From: JBEICQ01 sp040383885
GTDB lineage: Bacteria > Bacteroidota > Bacteroidia > UBA4408
Length of the DNA stretch: 64,000 nucleotides
Assembly: GCA_040383885.1 (NCBI GenBank)
Contig: JBEICQ010000001.1
Location: forward strand, 3,525 to 67,524
Direction: 5' to 3'
Shown here: positions 28,043 through 36,361 of the stretch, in pieces
How the letters are laid out: every line of letters starts with the position of its first letter
Numbering within the stretch: position 1 is the stretch's first letter
Made by a program: the position numbers and the translations under genes
Notes under the pieces: model-generated
What the model was told of the DNA's origin: nothing
What the model saw: only the letters and a program-made list of their open reading frames with translations
Databases searched by the model: none

Positions 28043-28426
28043 TTAGTCTTCCACCGATTCCAGTGTAAAGGGATGTTTAACCAGGTTGGACATGTCCTCA
28101 CCGGCTTCAAGCATATCCGTATCGTTGGCATCATAGCGCCAGGTTACCTGTAATTTGGTTTTGCCGTCATTGTTGAGGGCCACCATTTTTTTGAGCATTT
28201 CTATGATGATTTTTGCGCTGCTTGTATTAAAGTACTCCAGGTAAATGATCAGGTGAGTGGCCGGATGGGGGGAACCTGAGTAAGTTTCAATCCAATGCTT
28301 TACGGGACCGTAAAACTTGATGGTATTTTCAGGGATTGATTTGCCTTTGAATTCAAGTGTTCCGGATGCATGATTCAGTGATACATAGGGGGTGTTCACT
28401 GTTTCAGTAATTTCGAGTGTTTCCAT
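28043..28426 (-). CDS. siaC: SiaC-family regulatory phosphoprotein (DUF1987)
   Basis: A 127-residue protein of the DUF1987/SiaC family. The motif YLEYFNTSSAKII places Thr68 in NTSS, the same residue number as the phosphorylated Thr68 of Pseudomonas aeruginosa SiaC. There SiaB phosphorylates and SiaA (a SpoIIE phosphatase) dephosphorylates SiaC, whose unphosphorylated form activates a partner. Here the gene leads an operon that ends with a SpoIIE phosphatase but contains no recognisable SiaB kinase or diguanylate cyclase. The METLEI start at 28426 is preferred over a longer frame that has a hydrophobic non-family extension and would overlap the divergent anmK. Confidence 0.9.
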   Translation of the reverse strand: METLEITETVNTPYVSLNHASGTLEFKGKSIPENTIKFYGPVKHWIETYSGSPHPATHLIIYLEYFNTSSAKIIIEMLKKMVALNNDGKTKLQVTWRYDANDTDMLEAGEDMSNLVKHPFTLESVED

Positions 28427-28489
28427 TTTAGCCAGAAGTTTGGGTAAATATATTAAAATCTGTTTTACATTTAGGAGGAAATACACCAG

Positions 28490-29575
28490 GTGGAGATAAA
28501 AAAAAGAAAGCAAGGTTTTCTGATGCTGGGCATCATGTCGGGCACTTCATTGGATGGCTTAGACCTTGCCTTGTGCAGATTTGATAAAGCAGGCAAAAAA
28601 TGGCAGTATCATATTGAAAAAGCACATACCGTGCCTTACAAAAAAACCTTGCAGAAAACGCTTTCCGGCATCCATTTACTGAGTGGAGAAGCGCTTATTG
28701 AACTGCATGTTCGTATGGGTACCTACATGTCTGATGCCGTTCTTTCCTTTTTAAAAGATTGTCCGGAAAAACCCATGGCCATTGCCAGCCATGGCCACAC
28801 GGTGTATCACCAACCCCATAAGGGATTTACCTTTCAGGCGGGCAGCGGGGCAGTGCTTGCTGCAAACACAGGCATTCCTGTGGTTTGTGATTTTCGAAGC
28901 ACGGATGTGGCACTTGGCGGACAGGGAGCGCCACTGGTACCTATGGGTGACAAGCTTCTTTTTCCTGATTATGATGTGTGTGTAAACCTGGGTGGAATCG
29001 TAAACCTGTCGTATGCACTTCCGGGTGGAAAATGTATGGCATTTGATGTATGTGCCGGAAACCAGCTTCTCAATCTCCTTGCCTTAAGGGAAGGGAAAAC
29101 ATTTGATAAAAACGGCAGGATTGCACGGAACGGAAAAATCATTCCGGACTTGATTAAAAAATTAAATGCACATCCTTTTTACACCAAAAGGCAAGCCAAG
29201 AGCCTGGGAAGAGAGTGGCTGGAAAAAAATGTGTTTCCTCATGTATCAAACGCTGAGCAGTCTGGTGCAGATTTGCTTCACACTTCCTGTCATCATATTG
29301 GCATGCAACTTGCCAAAGCCATGCCGCCACATGTAAAAAAAGCAAAGGTGTTGCTCACAGGTGGTGGAGCCATGAACTCGTTTCTGGTTGAAACCATACA
29401 ACAATACTGTGGTGCTGCAAAGATTGTTGTACCCGATACTCCAACAATTTGCTTTAAGGAAGCGCTTGTATTTGCATTTCTGGGATTACTCAGAATGCGT
29501 AGTGAAGAAAATGTGGACTGCACCTACACCGGTGCTTTGCGCAATACGATTTCGGGAGCCGTTTACCTTCCCTGA
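28490..29575 (+). CDS. anmK: Anhydro-N-acetylmuramic acid kinase AnmK
   Basis: A 361-residue cytosolic sugar kinase of peptidoglycan recycling that phosphorylates and opens 1,6-anhydro-MurNAc to MurNAc-6-phosphate. Family motifs are GIMSGTSLDGLD near the start, SHGHTVYHQP, NLGGIVNLSY with a conserved DVCAGNQLLN, and LLTGGGAMNSFL. The first start is a GTG at 28490, preceded by AGGAGG at 28473-28478; an ATG at 28523 is the alternative and would leave almost no residues before the phosphate loop. It is divergent from siaC and ends one base before the convergent small gene. Confidence 0.95.
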   Translation: MEIKKRKQGFLMLGIMSGTSLDGLDLALCRFDKAGKKWQYHIEKAHTVPYKKTLQKTLSGIHLLSGEALIELHVRMGTYMSDAVLSFLKDCPEKPMAIASHGHTVYHQPHKGFTFQAGSGAVLAANTGIPVVCDFRSTDVALGGQGAPLVPMGDKLLFPDYDVCVNLGGIVNLSYALPGGKCMAFDVCAGNQLLNLLALREGKTFDKNGRIARNGKIIPDLIKKLNAHPFYTKRQAKSLGREWLEKNVFPHVSNAEQSGADLLHTSCHHIGMQLAKAMPPHVKKAKVLLTGGGAMNSFLVETIQQYCGAAKIVVPDTPTICFKEALVFAFLGLLRMRSEENVDCTYTGALRNTISGAVYLP

Positions 29576-29806
29576 TCAGAAATCATCATCGTCGTCGTCG
29601 TCGTACGAACCCGCGTTGTTGTCAAAGGAATCGAAATCAAGATTTTCTTCTTCAAGAAATTCATCCGGATCATCGTCCTGAGGTTTCGGTTTGGGTGCAG
29701 TTGCGTTTTTTACCGGCGCTTTGGATTTGGCGGGTGCCGCTTTTTTCTTTACGGCCGTTGTTTTTGCCGTGCCGGCGGACTTCGTTTTTCCGGAGGTTTT
29801 TTTCAT
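29576..29806 (-). CDS. Small charged protein: Lys/Ala-rich half and acidic tail
   Basis: A 76-residue protein. Residues 1 to about 42 are rich in Lys, Ala, Pro and Thr, like histone-H1-type or DNA-binding tails; residues about 43-76 are very acidic and end in seven Asp and a Phe. It has no fold I recognise and is probably disordered. A convincing promoter precedes it (29851-29883), which supports that it is a real gene. Function is unknown; nucleic-acid binding is a guess from composition. Confidence 0.72.
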   Translation of the reverse strand: MKKTSGKTKSAGTAKTTAVKKKAAPAKSKAPVKNATAPKPKPQDDDPDEFLEEENLDFDSFDNNAGSYDDDDDDDF

Positions 29807-29850
29807 GACCTGGGGATCAGATGCTCTTTTGTTTTTTTTTGTAAATCACA

Positions 29851-29883
29851 CAAAAGTATGAATCCAAATTTTACAATGGCAAA
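29851..29883 (-). promoter_or_regulatory. Bacteroidota-type promoter of the small charged protein
   Basis: On the minus strand TTTG (29883-29880), a 21-base spacer, then TACTTTTG (29858-29851) fits TTTG/TAnnTTTG well. It lies about 45 bases before the ATG at 29806 and is back to back with the -7 box of the dehydrogenase gene. Confidence 0.6.
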
Positions 29884-29907
29884 TCTGAACAAACTATTTT
29901 TTTAAGC

Positions 29908-29915
29908 TACTTTTG
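29908..29915 (+). promoter_or_regulatory. -7 box of the dehydrogenase gene
   Basis: TACTTTTG matches TAnnTTTG and ends 7 bases before the ATG at 29923, so the leader would be very short. No clear -33 TTTG is visible at the expected distance. Confidence 0.4.
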
Positions 29916-29922
29916 AGACCCT

Positions 29923-31155
29923 ATGAAAAACCTGCTTGAAAAATATGAAAATAAGAGACCGGAAATTGTGTTTGAATGGAAAGATTCCGAGACCGAGGCT
30001 GAGGGTTGGGTGGTCATCCATTCTCTGAGGGGCGGCGCTGCCGGCGGAGGCACACGCATGCGTAAGGGGCTTGACAAGCGTGAGGTAGAGAGTCTGGCAA
30101 AAACCATGGAAGTGAAATTTACAGTATCCGGTCCACCCATTGGCGGAGCAAAATCGGGTATCAACTTTGATCCTTCCGATCCTCGTAAGTCAGGTGTTTT
30201 ACAAAGGTGGTACAAAGCGGTTTCCCCATTGTTAAAACAATATTACGGAACCGGAGGCGACCTCAATGTGGATGAAATTCATGAAGTGATTCCTTACACA
30301 GAGAATGTGGGCATCTGGCATCCACAGGAGGGTGTTCTGAACGGACATTTTTCACCCGATGAAAGCAGGCGTATTCATGCCATTGGCAGGTTGCGGCAAG
30401 GGGTCTCAAAGATTCTTGAAGACAAGCGCTTTACGCCGGATGCGAAAAGTCCTTATACCGTTGCAGACATGATTACAGGTTATGGTGTGGCCATGTCTGT
30501 GATGCATCATTACCATTTGTTGGGACAGGATGTAAAAGGAAAAAAAACCATTGTTCAGGGATGGGGCAATGTAGCGGCTGCAGCGGGATATTACCTCAGC
30601 AAGATGGGGGCAAGCATCGTTGGAATACTCGACAGGACTCATGGCTTACTGGCTCCCGGGGGATTGTCGGAGGAAGAGGTGGGTAAACTTTTTATGCAGC
30701 GTAAAAGCAATACACTTCAGGCTTCAGACATGGTTCCGGCAGCAGAAGCAGCCGAGAAATTCTGGTGCTCGGGTGCCGAGATTTTAATTCCGGCTGCTGC
30801 CTCCCGCCTGGTGAACATGGAGCAGGTTGGCCAACTGATTGAAGGAGGGCTGGAGCTCATCAGCTGCGGAGCCAATGTGCCATTTGCGGATAAGGAAATT
30901 TTCTTTGGACCGGTGGCTGCCTTCGCTGACCAAAAGGTAAGTGTGATTCCTGATTTCATTGCCAATTGCGGCATGGCCCGTGTATTTGCCTATTTGATGC
31001 AGGAAGACGCGGAGGTAACAGATGAGGCTATTTTTGAAGATGTATCAGCAACCATCCTTGCTGCCCTCAGAAGAGTAAATGGTGCCGCCAAAAGTTCTAC
31101 CGGCCTCTCCGGCACGGCACTTGAACTGGCGCTCAAACAATTGGTACAAGAATAG
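29923..31155 (+). CDS. Glu/Leu/Phe/Val-type amino acid dehydrogenase
   Basis: A 410-residue NAD(P)-dependent enzyme that would deaminate an amino acid to its 2-oxo acid. The substrate domain has GGAAGGGTRMRKG and the catalytic Lys77 in PPIGGAKSGINFDP; the next stretch GTGGDLNVDE carries a conserved Asp. The Rossmann domain has QGWGNVAAAAGYYL and ILDRTHG. Sequence alone does not settle glutamate versus leucine or other preference. It stands alone, with its own promoter and ychF following in the same direction 61 bases later. Confidence 0.9.
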   Translation: MKNLLEKYENKRPEIVFEWKDSETEAEGWVVIHSLRGGAAGGGTRMRKGLDKREVESLAKTMEVKFTVSGPPIGGAKSGINFDPSDPRKSGVLQRWYKAVSPLLKQYYGTGGDLNVDEIHEVIPYTENVGIWHPQEGVLNGHFSPDESRRIHAIGRLRQGVSKILEDKRFTPDAKSPYTVADMITGYGVAMSVMHHYHLLGQDVKGKKTIVQGWGNVAAAAGYYLSKMGASIVGILDRTHGLLAPGGLSEEEVGKLFMQRKSNTLQASDMVPAAEAAEKFWCSGAEILIPAAASRLVNMEQVGQLIEGGLELISCGANVPFADKEIFFGPVAAFADQKVSVIPDFIANCGMARVFAYLMQEDAEVTDEAIFEDVSATILAALRRVNGAAKSSTGLSGTALELALKQLVQE

Positions 31156-31187
31156 ACATTCCTCCTTCCCGAGCACTTGCAATCCAT

Positions 31188-31195
31188 TATCTTTG
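31188..31195 (+). promoter_or_regulatory. -7 box of ychF
   Basis: TATCTTTG matches TAnnTTTG exactly, 21 bases before the ychF ATG at 31217, in the short gap after the dehydrogenase stop. Confidence 0.5.
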
Positions 31196-31216
31196 CACGC
31201 TTTGTAAAAAAAATTC

Positions 31217-32317
31217 ATGGGACTAACATGCGGAATTGTAGGATTACCCAATGTAGGCAAATCCACCCTCTTTAACTGCTTATCCAATGCCCGGGCGCAG
31301 GCTGCAAACTTTCCGTTTTGCACCATTGAGCCCAACCTGGGGGTAATCACGGTTCCCGACGCCAGGCTCAACCAATTGTCTGACCTGGTTAAACCGCAAA
31401 AAATCATTCCGGCAACCATCGAAATTGTAGACATTGCAGGGCTTGTAAAAGGTGCCAGCAAAGGCGAGGGCTTAGGCAATAAGTTCCTCGCAAATATTCG
31501 CGAAACCCAAGCCATCATTCATGTATTAAGATGTTTTGATGACGGCAATATTGTGCATGTTGACGGAAGTGTAAACCCGCTACGCGACAAAGAGACCATC
31601 GATTTTGAATTGCAGCTAAAGGACCTGGAAAGTGTGGAAAAAAAGATGCAGCGCTATGAAAAAATGGCCAAGGTTGGGAGTGACAAAGAGGCAAAAAAAA
31701 CTTTTGATGTCCTCACCATTTTTAAGAAGCACCTCGAAGAAGGAAAATCTGCCAGAAGTGCACCCGTTTTACCCGAAGATTTTAAATACATAGAGGATCT
31801 GTGTTTGCTCACAGTGAAACCTGTATTATATGTTTGTAATGTGGATGCCGATTCGGTGAACACCGGAAATGCCTATGTAGAACAGGTAAAACAGGCCATT
31901 GCCGGAGAAAATGCCGAGGTATTGCTGATCACTGCTGCCCTTGAGGCTGAAATTGCATCCCTTGAAAATCCGGATGACAGGGCCATGTTTCTGAGTGATG
32001 TAGGCCTGAGTGAGCCGGGGGTAAATAAACTCATCAGGGCTGCTTACCGCTTGCTCAATCTTGAAACATATTTTACTGCCGGAGAAAAAGAAGTGAGGGC
32101 ATGGACCATTTCAAAGGGAATGACGGCTCCACAAGCGGCAGGTATTATTCACAGCGACTTTGAGAGAGGTTTTATCAGGGCAGAAGTCATCGCTTTCGAA
32201 AACTTTCTCAAATATGGATCCGAAGCTGCATGCCGTGAATCCGGAAAATTGCAGGTAGAAGGCAAGGAGTATATTGTGCAAGACGGAGATGTGATGCACT
32301 TCCGCTTTAATGTTTAG
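31217..32317 (+). CDS. ychF: Redox-regulated ATPase/GTPase YchF (OLA1 family)
   Basis: A 366-residue OBG-family P-loop NTPase. G1 is GLPNVGKS (9-16), followed by CTIEPNLGVI, the G3 region DIAGLVKGASKGEGLGN, the helical insert, and a C-terminal TGS-like domain (AWTISKGMTAPQAAG, QVEGKEYIVQDGD). YchF prefers ATP, binds ribosomes and is tied to oxidative stress. Length is typical. The stop overlaps the convergent cyclase gene by 11 bases. Confidence 0.97.
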   Translation: MGLTCGIVGLPNVGKSTLFNCLSNARAQAANFPFCTIEPNLGVITVPDARLNQLSDLVKPQKIIPATIEIVDIAGLVKGASKGEGLGNKFLANIRETQAIIHVLRCFDDGNIVHVDGSVNPLRDKETIDFELQLKDLESVEKKMQRYEKMAKVGSDKEAKKTFDVLTIFKKHLEEGKSARSAPVLPEDFKYIEDLCLLTVKPVLYVCNVDADSVNTGNAYVEQVKQAIAGENAEVLLITAALEAEIASLENPDDRAMFLSDVGLSEPGVNKLIRAAYRLLNLETYFTAGEKEVRAWTISKGMTAPQAAGIIHSDFERGFIRAEVIAFENFLKYGSEAACRESGKLQVEGKEYIVQDGDVMHFRFNV

Positions 32318-32990
32318 GAGCCGGATTATTCGTTTTTTCCATCACAGTAACCACGCCCAGCATCAGCACCAAAGAATACACAGTATCTTCTACCGGCACA
32401 GTGCCAATGCGCATTCCCATGATATGTTCCGGAGCATATATCACCACAGGTAAAGCTGTGAGTACACCGTTTACTAAAAAAAAAGGGATGAGATGCAGGA
32501 GATAAGCCACCATAAATTTTCCGAGCCAGGGCTTTTTTAGCAGGTATACATGCAGAAGCAAGAAAACCGCTCCGATCGAAAAATTAACGAGGGTGTAAAG
32601 GTGCGCATGATAATAAACCGCGAGCGAGAAAATGATGACTACGAGGGCAGGAAGCAGTTTGTAGAGCATCGGAAGTGAAAACGAGTAGGAAAAATAAACC
32701 TTATAACAAGCATAAATAAAAACACTCGCATAAGGCACGCAGATAAAAAACAACACTTCCTCGAGGGGAAGGTTAAAAATATAAATGCCACATATATAGT
32801 CAGGATTGAAACTCCAAATACCATTGGCTGTGAACCAGATGTCCCATAGGATGAAAAAGGTGCCTGTGATGCCTATGCCTGCAAAAAGACCTTTCCACTG
32901 CTTAAAGAATGCCACCTTTTTGTCGAAACTCAACAAGAAGGGAAAGAGCACCGATGCCAGATCGAGAAAAAGGTAGGTATACTTGCCCAT
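32307..32990 (-). CDS. Lycopene cyclase domain-containing membrane protein
   Basis: A 227-residue protein with about six to seven TM helices and the heterodimeric/CarR-type lycopene cyclase signature NLPLEEVLFF, found twice in typical CrtYcd proteins and echoed here by GTVPVEDTVYSL near the C-terminus. Such enzymes cyclise lycopene ends to beta-ionone rings. No other carotenoid gene is near, so the substrate is not confirmed. The ATG at 32990 (MGKYTYLFLDL) is chosen over a TTG at 33008. It is convergent with ychF. Confidence 0.85.
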   Translation of the reverse strand: MGKYTYLFLDLASVLFPFLLSFDKKVAFFKQWKGLFAGIGITGTFFILWDIWFTANGIWSFNPDYICGIYIFNLPLEEVLFFICVPYASVFIYACYKVYFSYSFSLPMLYKLLPALVVIIFSLAVYYHAHLYTLVNFSIGAVFLLLHVYLLKKPWLGKFMVAYLLHLIPFFLVNGVLTALPVVIYAPEHIMGMRIGTVPVEDTVYSLVLMLGVVTVMEKTNNPAPKH

Positions 32991-33046
32991 GCCTTGAATT
33001 AGAACCAAACTGTGTTGCGAATGTTCGGCAAGGCCTTAATGGAAAA

Positions 33047-34258
33047 TCAGGAGAGCAGTTTCTTAACAAGGTCGGCGGCTTCCTGCAATTCAATCGCAGA
33101 ATATACCTGAAGGCCTGACTCATCAATGATTTTCTTCGCTTCCACAGCGTTGGTACCTTGCAATCGCACGATGATGGGCACTTTAATTGAACCCATGTTG
33201 TTGTAAGCTTCAACAATTCCCTGTGCCACTCGGTCGCAACGAACAATTCCTCCAAATATATTTACGAGGATGGCCTTTACATTGGGATCTTTGAGGATAA
33301 TCCGAAAAGCCTGTTCCACCCTTTGCGCATTTGCTGTGCCGCCTACATCAAGAAAATTGGCGGGTTCGCCACCGGAGAGTTTGATAATATCCATGGTAGC
33401 CATGGCAAGACCTGCACCATTTACCATACAACCAACATTGCCATCGAGCTTTACATAATTGAGGTTGTGTTCGCCGGCTTCCACTTCGGTAGGATCTTCT
33501 TCTGAAATGTCGCGCAAGGCTTCGTAATCTTTATGACGGTAAAGTGCATTTTCGTCAAAAGAGAGCTTGGTATCTACCGCCAGGATGTGGTTGTCGGAGG
33601 TTTTAAGTACCGGGTTTATTTCAAGCAATGAGGCATCAATGGAATCATAGGCCTTGTAGAGAGCGCTTACAAATTTTACCATGTGTTTGAATGCATCTCC
33701 CTCGAGTCCAAGATTAAAGGCAATCTTTCTGGCCTGAAAAGGAAGAAGTCCGGTTTTGGGATCAATCTCTTCTTTGTGAATCAGGTGAGGGGTATGATGG
33801 GCCACATCCTCTATATTCATTCCACCTTCTGTGGAATACATGATGATGTTGCGCCCCTTGGCACGGTCGAGCAGTACGCTCATGTAGTATTCTTTGGTTG
33901 GGGATTCGCCCGGGTAGTATACATCTGCTGCTACCAGTACTTTGTTTACCTGTTTGCCGGCGGGACCGGTTTGCAGGGTTACCAGGGTTTTCCCCAGAAT
34001 GTTACCCGAAATGGTTTCCACATCCTGAATGGTCTTTGCCAGGGCAACTCCTCTTTGTTCAGACCCTATGATGGTTCCTTTGCCCCTTCCGCCGGCATGA
34101 ATCTGTGCTTTGATGACCCAAAGCTTGGTGCCGGTGAGTTTGCTCAATTCATTTGCAGCCTCTACGGCCTGTTTTGGCGTTTCGGCTACGATGCCTTCGG
34201 CAATGGGAACACCGAAACTTTTAAGGATGTCTTTGCCCTGATATTCGTGGATATTCAT
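33047..34258 (-). CDS. sucC: Succinyl-CoA ligase (ADP-forming) beta subunit
   Basis: A 403-residue TCA-cycle subunit that binds the nucleotide and, with SucD, makes ATP from succinyl-CoA. The ATP-grasp domain begins MNIHEYQGKDILKSFGVP, with AQIHAGGRGKG, and ends with NGAGLAMATMD, LDVGGTA and NIFGGIVRCD. Length and start match the family. No sucD is present in the window, as is common in Bacteroidota. Confidence 0.97.
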   Translation of the reverse strand: MNIHEYQGKDILKSFGVPIAEGIVAETPKQAVEAANELSKLTGTKLWVIKAQIHAGGRGKGTIIGSEQRGVALAKTIQDVETISGNILGKTLVTLQTGPAGKQVNKVLVAADVYYPGESPTKEYYMSVLLDRAKGRNIIMYSTEGGMNIEDVAHHTPHLIHKEEIDPKTGLLPFQARKIAFNLGLEGDAFKHMVKFVSALYKAYDSIDASLLEINPVLKTSDNHILAVDTKLSFDENALYRHKDYEALRDISEEDPTEVEAGEHNLNYVKLDGNVGCMVNGAGLAMATMDIIKLSGGEPANFLDVGGTANAQRVEQAFRIILKDPNVKAILVNIFGGIVRCDRVAQGIVEAYNNMGSIKVPIIVRLQGTNAVEAKKIIDESGLQVYSAIELQEAADLVKKLLS

Positions 34259-34367
34259 TGTTAAAACAAAATCTGCGGGCTAAATTAGGCAAAAGAAATT
34301 TAAGAAATTGTAACCTTTTGAGGTTGGTTTCGCGTAATACCCCCCACATTTCAAATCAATACTCAAC

Positions 34368-36293
34368 ATGAACACACTGTTACACAAGGTTCCCGAGTCA
34401 CAGGCTATCGAACTTCCGGCCCTGGAAACTTCAAGGATGCTGACCGGTTTTGCATCCCTGATTTCTGCAGGAAAACTTCCTGAGAAAAAGGATGTTTTGT
34501 TCGCGTTGGCACTTAGCAGGGAATTGCGTAACCAGGCATACATCGGTCAAAGTCTATACTACTTGGCGCAGGTCTTCTTAGCCGATGAAAATCCACGCCA
34601 GTCACTTATTATTCTTGACGAAGCAAAAAAATTGCTTGCAGGTGAAGACAAGCCCCTTGTGATGCTGCAATGCCTCGAACTCACAGGCAAAGTGTATCAA
34701 TCCCTGGAGGATTGTGAGATGGCGCTCGGCGAATACTTCTCAGCACTCGAAATCATCAATGAAAATCTTTCCCTTGAATACTGCAAGGGTTCCCTTCACC
34801 ACAAAATTGGAATGGCGTTTAAATCAACCCGTGATTTTGACAATGCCGTTTCACATTTCCGTAAATACCTTCATTTATCAGAAAAATACAAGCAGAGCAA
34901 TGACATTGCCCAGGCCTGTTTTGAATTGGGCAACATGCTTACCCTGAGTGATGAGTATGCAGAAGCTGCTGTTTATCTGCGCAAATCACAGGAGATGGCT
35001 TTTGTCATGGGCAATAAACATCTTGAATTGTTTGCTCTTGTTACCCGTGCCATTCTGAAAACCCGTTTGCGTCAGTTCAAAAAAGCCATGGCCTTGTTCG
35101 AAGAAGCAGAAACTGGAATCCTGGCCAATGGTAATGAGGAAATAAAAGCCCACCTGCTGAGAAGCAAAGCCAAGTTGTTCATCGACATGGAACTCTATCC
35201 TGAAGCACTTCAATTGCTGGATGAAGCTAGGATGTTGGCCGAAAAACTAAAATTAAACCAGGTGTTGCTGATGGTGTATAAATTTTACACCGTAGCCCAT
35301 GAAGCCATGGGAAAATTTCAGTCGGCGCTGGAATTCAACAAACTTCATTTCAACCTTGAAAAGAAAATCCTTGAGGACCGTTCCAAAACCAGGGTGCATG
35401 GTCTTCAAATGAAGTTTCAGATGGAAGAAGTTCTGAAAGAAAATGAAATATTTAAATTAAAGAATGTGGTTCTGCAGCAGGCCAACGACAAGATCTTGCA
35501 ACAGAAAAATAAAATCGAGGCTTTTCATACCGAGCTTACTTCAAGTCTCACATATGCCAGCAAGATTCAGCGAGCTATTTTGCCACTGAAAGAAGAAATT
35601 TCCGAAACTTTGCCCGGACATTTTGTGTTCTGGAAGCCGCGTGATGTGGTGAGTGGCGACTTCTACTGGCATTTCAATGCAAAAACCCATACCTATATTG
35701 CTGCAGCCGATTGCACAGGTCATGGTGTACCGGGAGCCTTTATGAGCATGATCAGCAACACCATTCTCAACGAAGTGGTAGGCTCTAATCCGAATCTTTC
35801 TCCGGCTGAAATTCTCACCATGCTCAACCTGGAAATTAAAAAAGCACTGAAACAGGATTTGGGTGAAAAAGAAAGTCATGATGGTCTTGACATTGCCCTT
35901 TGTAAAATCGATAATACCAGTGGTGTAATCACCTTTAGCGGAGCAAACAGACCTCTTTATTTGGTAAAAAAGGGAGCTGATGAAATTACAGAAATCAAAT
36001 CAGACAAAGGTTCTATCGGCGGAATGCATTCTCATAATGACAGGTTTTTTGCGCAACATTCCATACAACTGGAAAAAGGAGACAGGGTGTATCTTTTTAC
36101 AGATGGCATCACCGATCAGTTTGGTGAAGACACGAACAAAAAATTGCGCCCTGTTAATTTCCGAACCTGGGTGATGGAAAGTGCGGGTATCCCCTTTGAT
36201 GAATTGGAACATTACTATGCCGGAAAACTGGCTGAATGGCAAAAAGAGGAAAACCAAACAGACGACATTCTGGTGATGGGGTTTGGTTTGTGA
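34368..36293 (+). CDS. TPR-repeat SpoIIE/PP2C phosphatase
   Basis: A 641-residue soluble protein. Residues about 50-340 hold six to seven TPR units (for example LYYLAQVFL, HHKIGMAFK, CFELGNMLT, ALQLLDEARML), residues about 345-395 a coiled coil, then the linker TYASKIQRAILP and the SpoIIE domain with SGDFYW, DCTGHGVPGAFMS, HDGLDIAL, TDGITDQFG and TDDILVMG. The TPR part is a likely protein-binding sensor that steers the phosphatase. The substrate is unknown. It is monocistronic, closed by a terminator. Confidence 0.93.
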   Translation: MNTLLHKVPESQAIELPALETSRMLTGFASLISAGKLPEKKDVLFALALSRELRNQAYIGQSLYYLAQVFLADENPRQSLIILDEAKKLLAGEDKPLVMLQCLELTGKVYQSLEDCEMALGEYFSALEIINENLSLEYCKGSLHHKIGMAFKSTRDFDNAVSHFRKYLHLSEKYKQSNDIAQACFELGNMLTLSDEYAEAAVYLRKSQEMAFVMGNKHLELFALVTRAILKTRLRQFKKAMALFEEAETGILANGNEEIKAHLLRSKAKLFIDMELYPEALQLLDEARMLAEKLKLNQVLLMVYKFYTVAHEAMGKFQSALEFNKLHFNLEKKILEDRSKTRVHGLQMKFQMEEVLKENEIFKLKNVVLQQANDKILQQKNKIEAFHTELTSSLTYASKIQRAILPLKEEISETLPGHFVFWKPRDVVSGDFYWHFNAKTHTYIAAADCTGHGVPGAFMSMISNTILNEVVGSNPNLSPAEILTMLNLEIKKALKQDLGEKESHDGLDIALCKIDNTSGVITFSGANRPLYLVKKGADEITEIKSDKGSIGGMHSHNDRFFAQHSIQLEKGDRVYLFTDGITDQFGEDTNKKLRPVNFRTWVMESAGIPFDELEHYYAGKLAEWQKEENQTDDILVMGFGL

Positions 36294-36317
36294 ACAACTT
36301 TGTGAATTTGTCCTTAG

Positions 36318-36343
36318 GCCCCATCAATTGACGGGGCTTTTTT
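36318..36343 (+). terminator. Rho-independent terminator after the TPR phosphatase
   Basis: GCCCC, inner TCAATTGA, GGGGC forms a hairpin (36318-36337) with one A-C mismatch, followed by six T (36338-36343), 25 bases after the stop codon. Confidence 0.75.
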
Positions 36344-36361
36344 CATATTAGTATTGTGCTG

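Noticed and set aside
21134..28426. Reading the STAND/TIR/SiaC operon as a confirmed antiphage island
   Set aside because: No integrase, att site, phage gene or known defence neighbour is present; only the domain types suggest it, so it is kept as a hypothesis.
28427..28513. Hydrophobic N-terminal extension of SiaC
   Set aside because: The family is soluble, starts at METLEI, and the extension would overlap the divergent anmK start.
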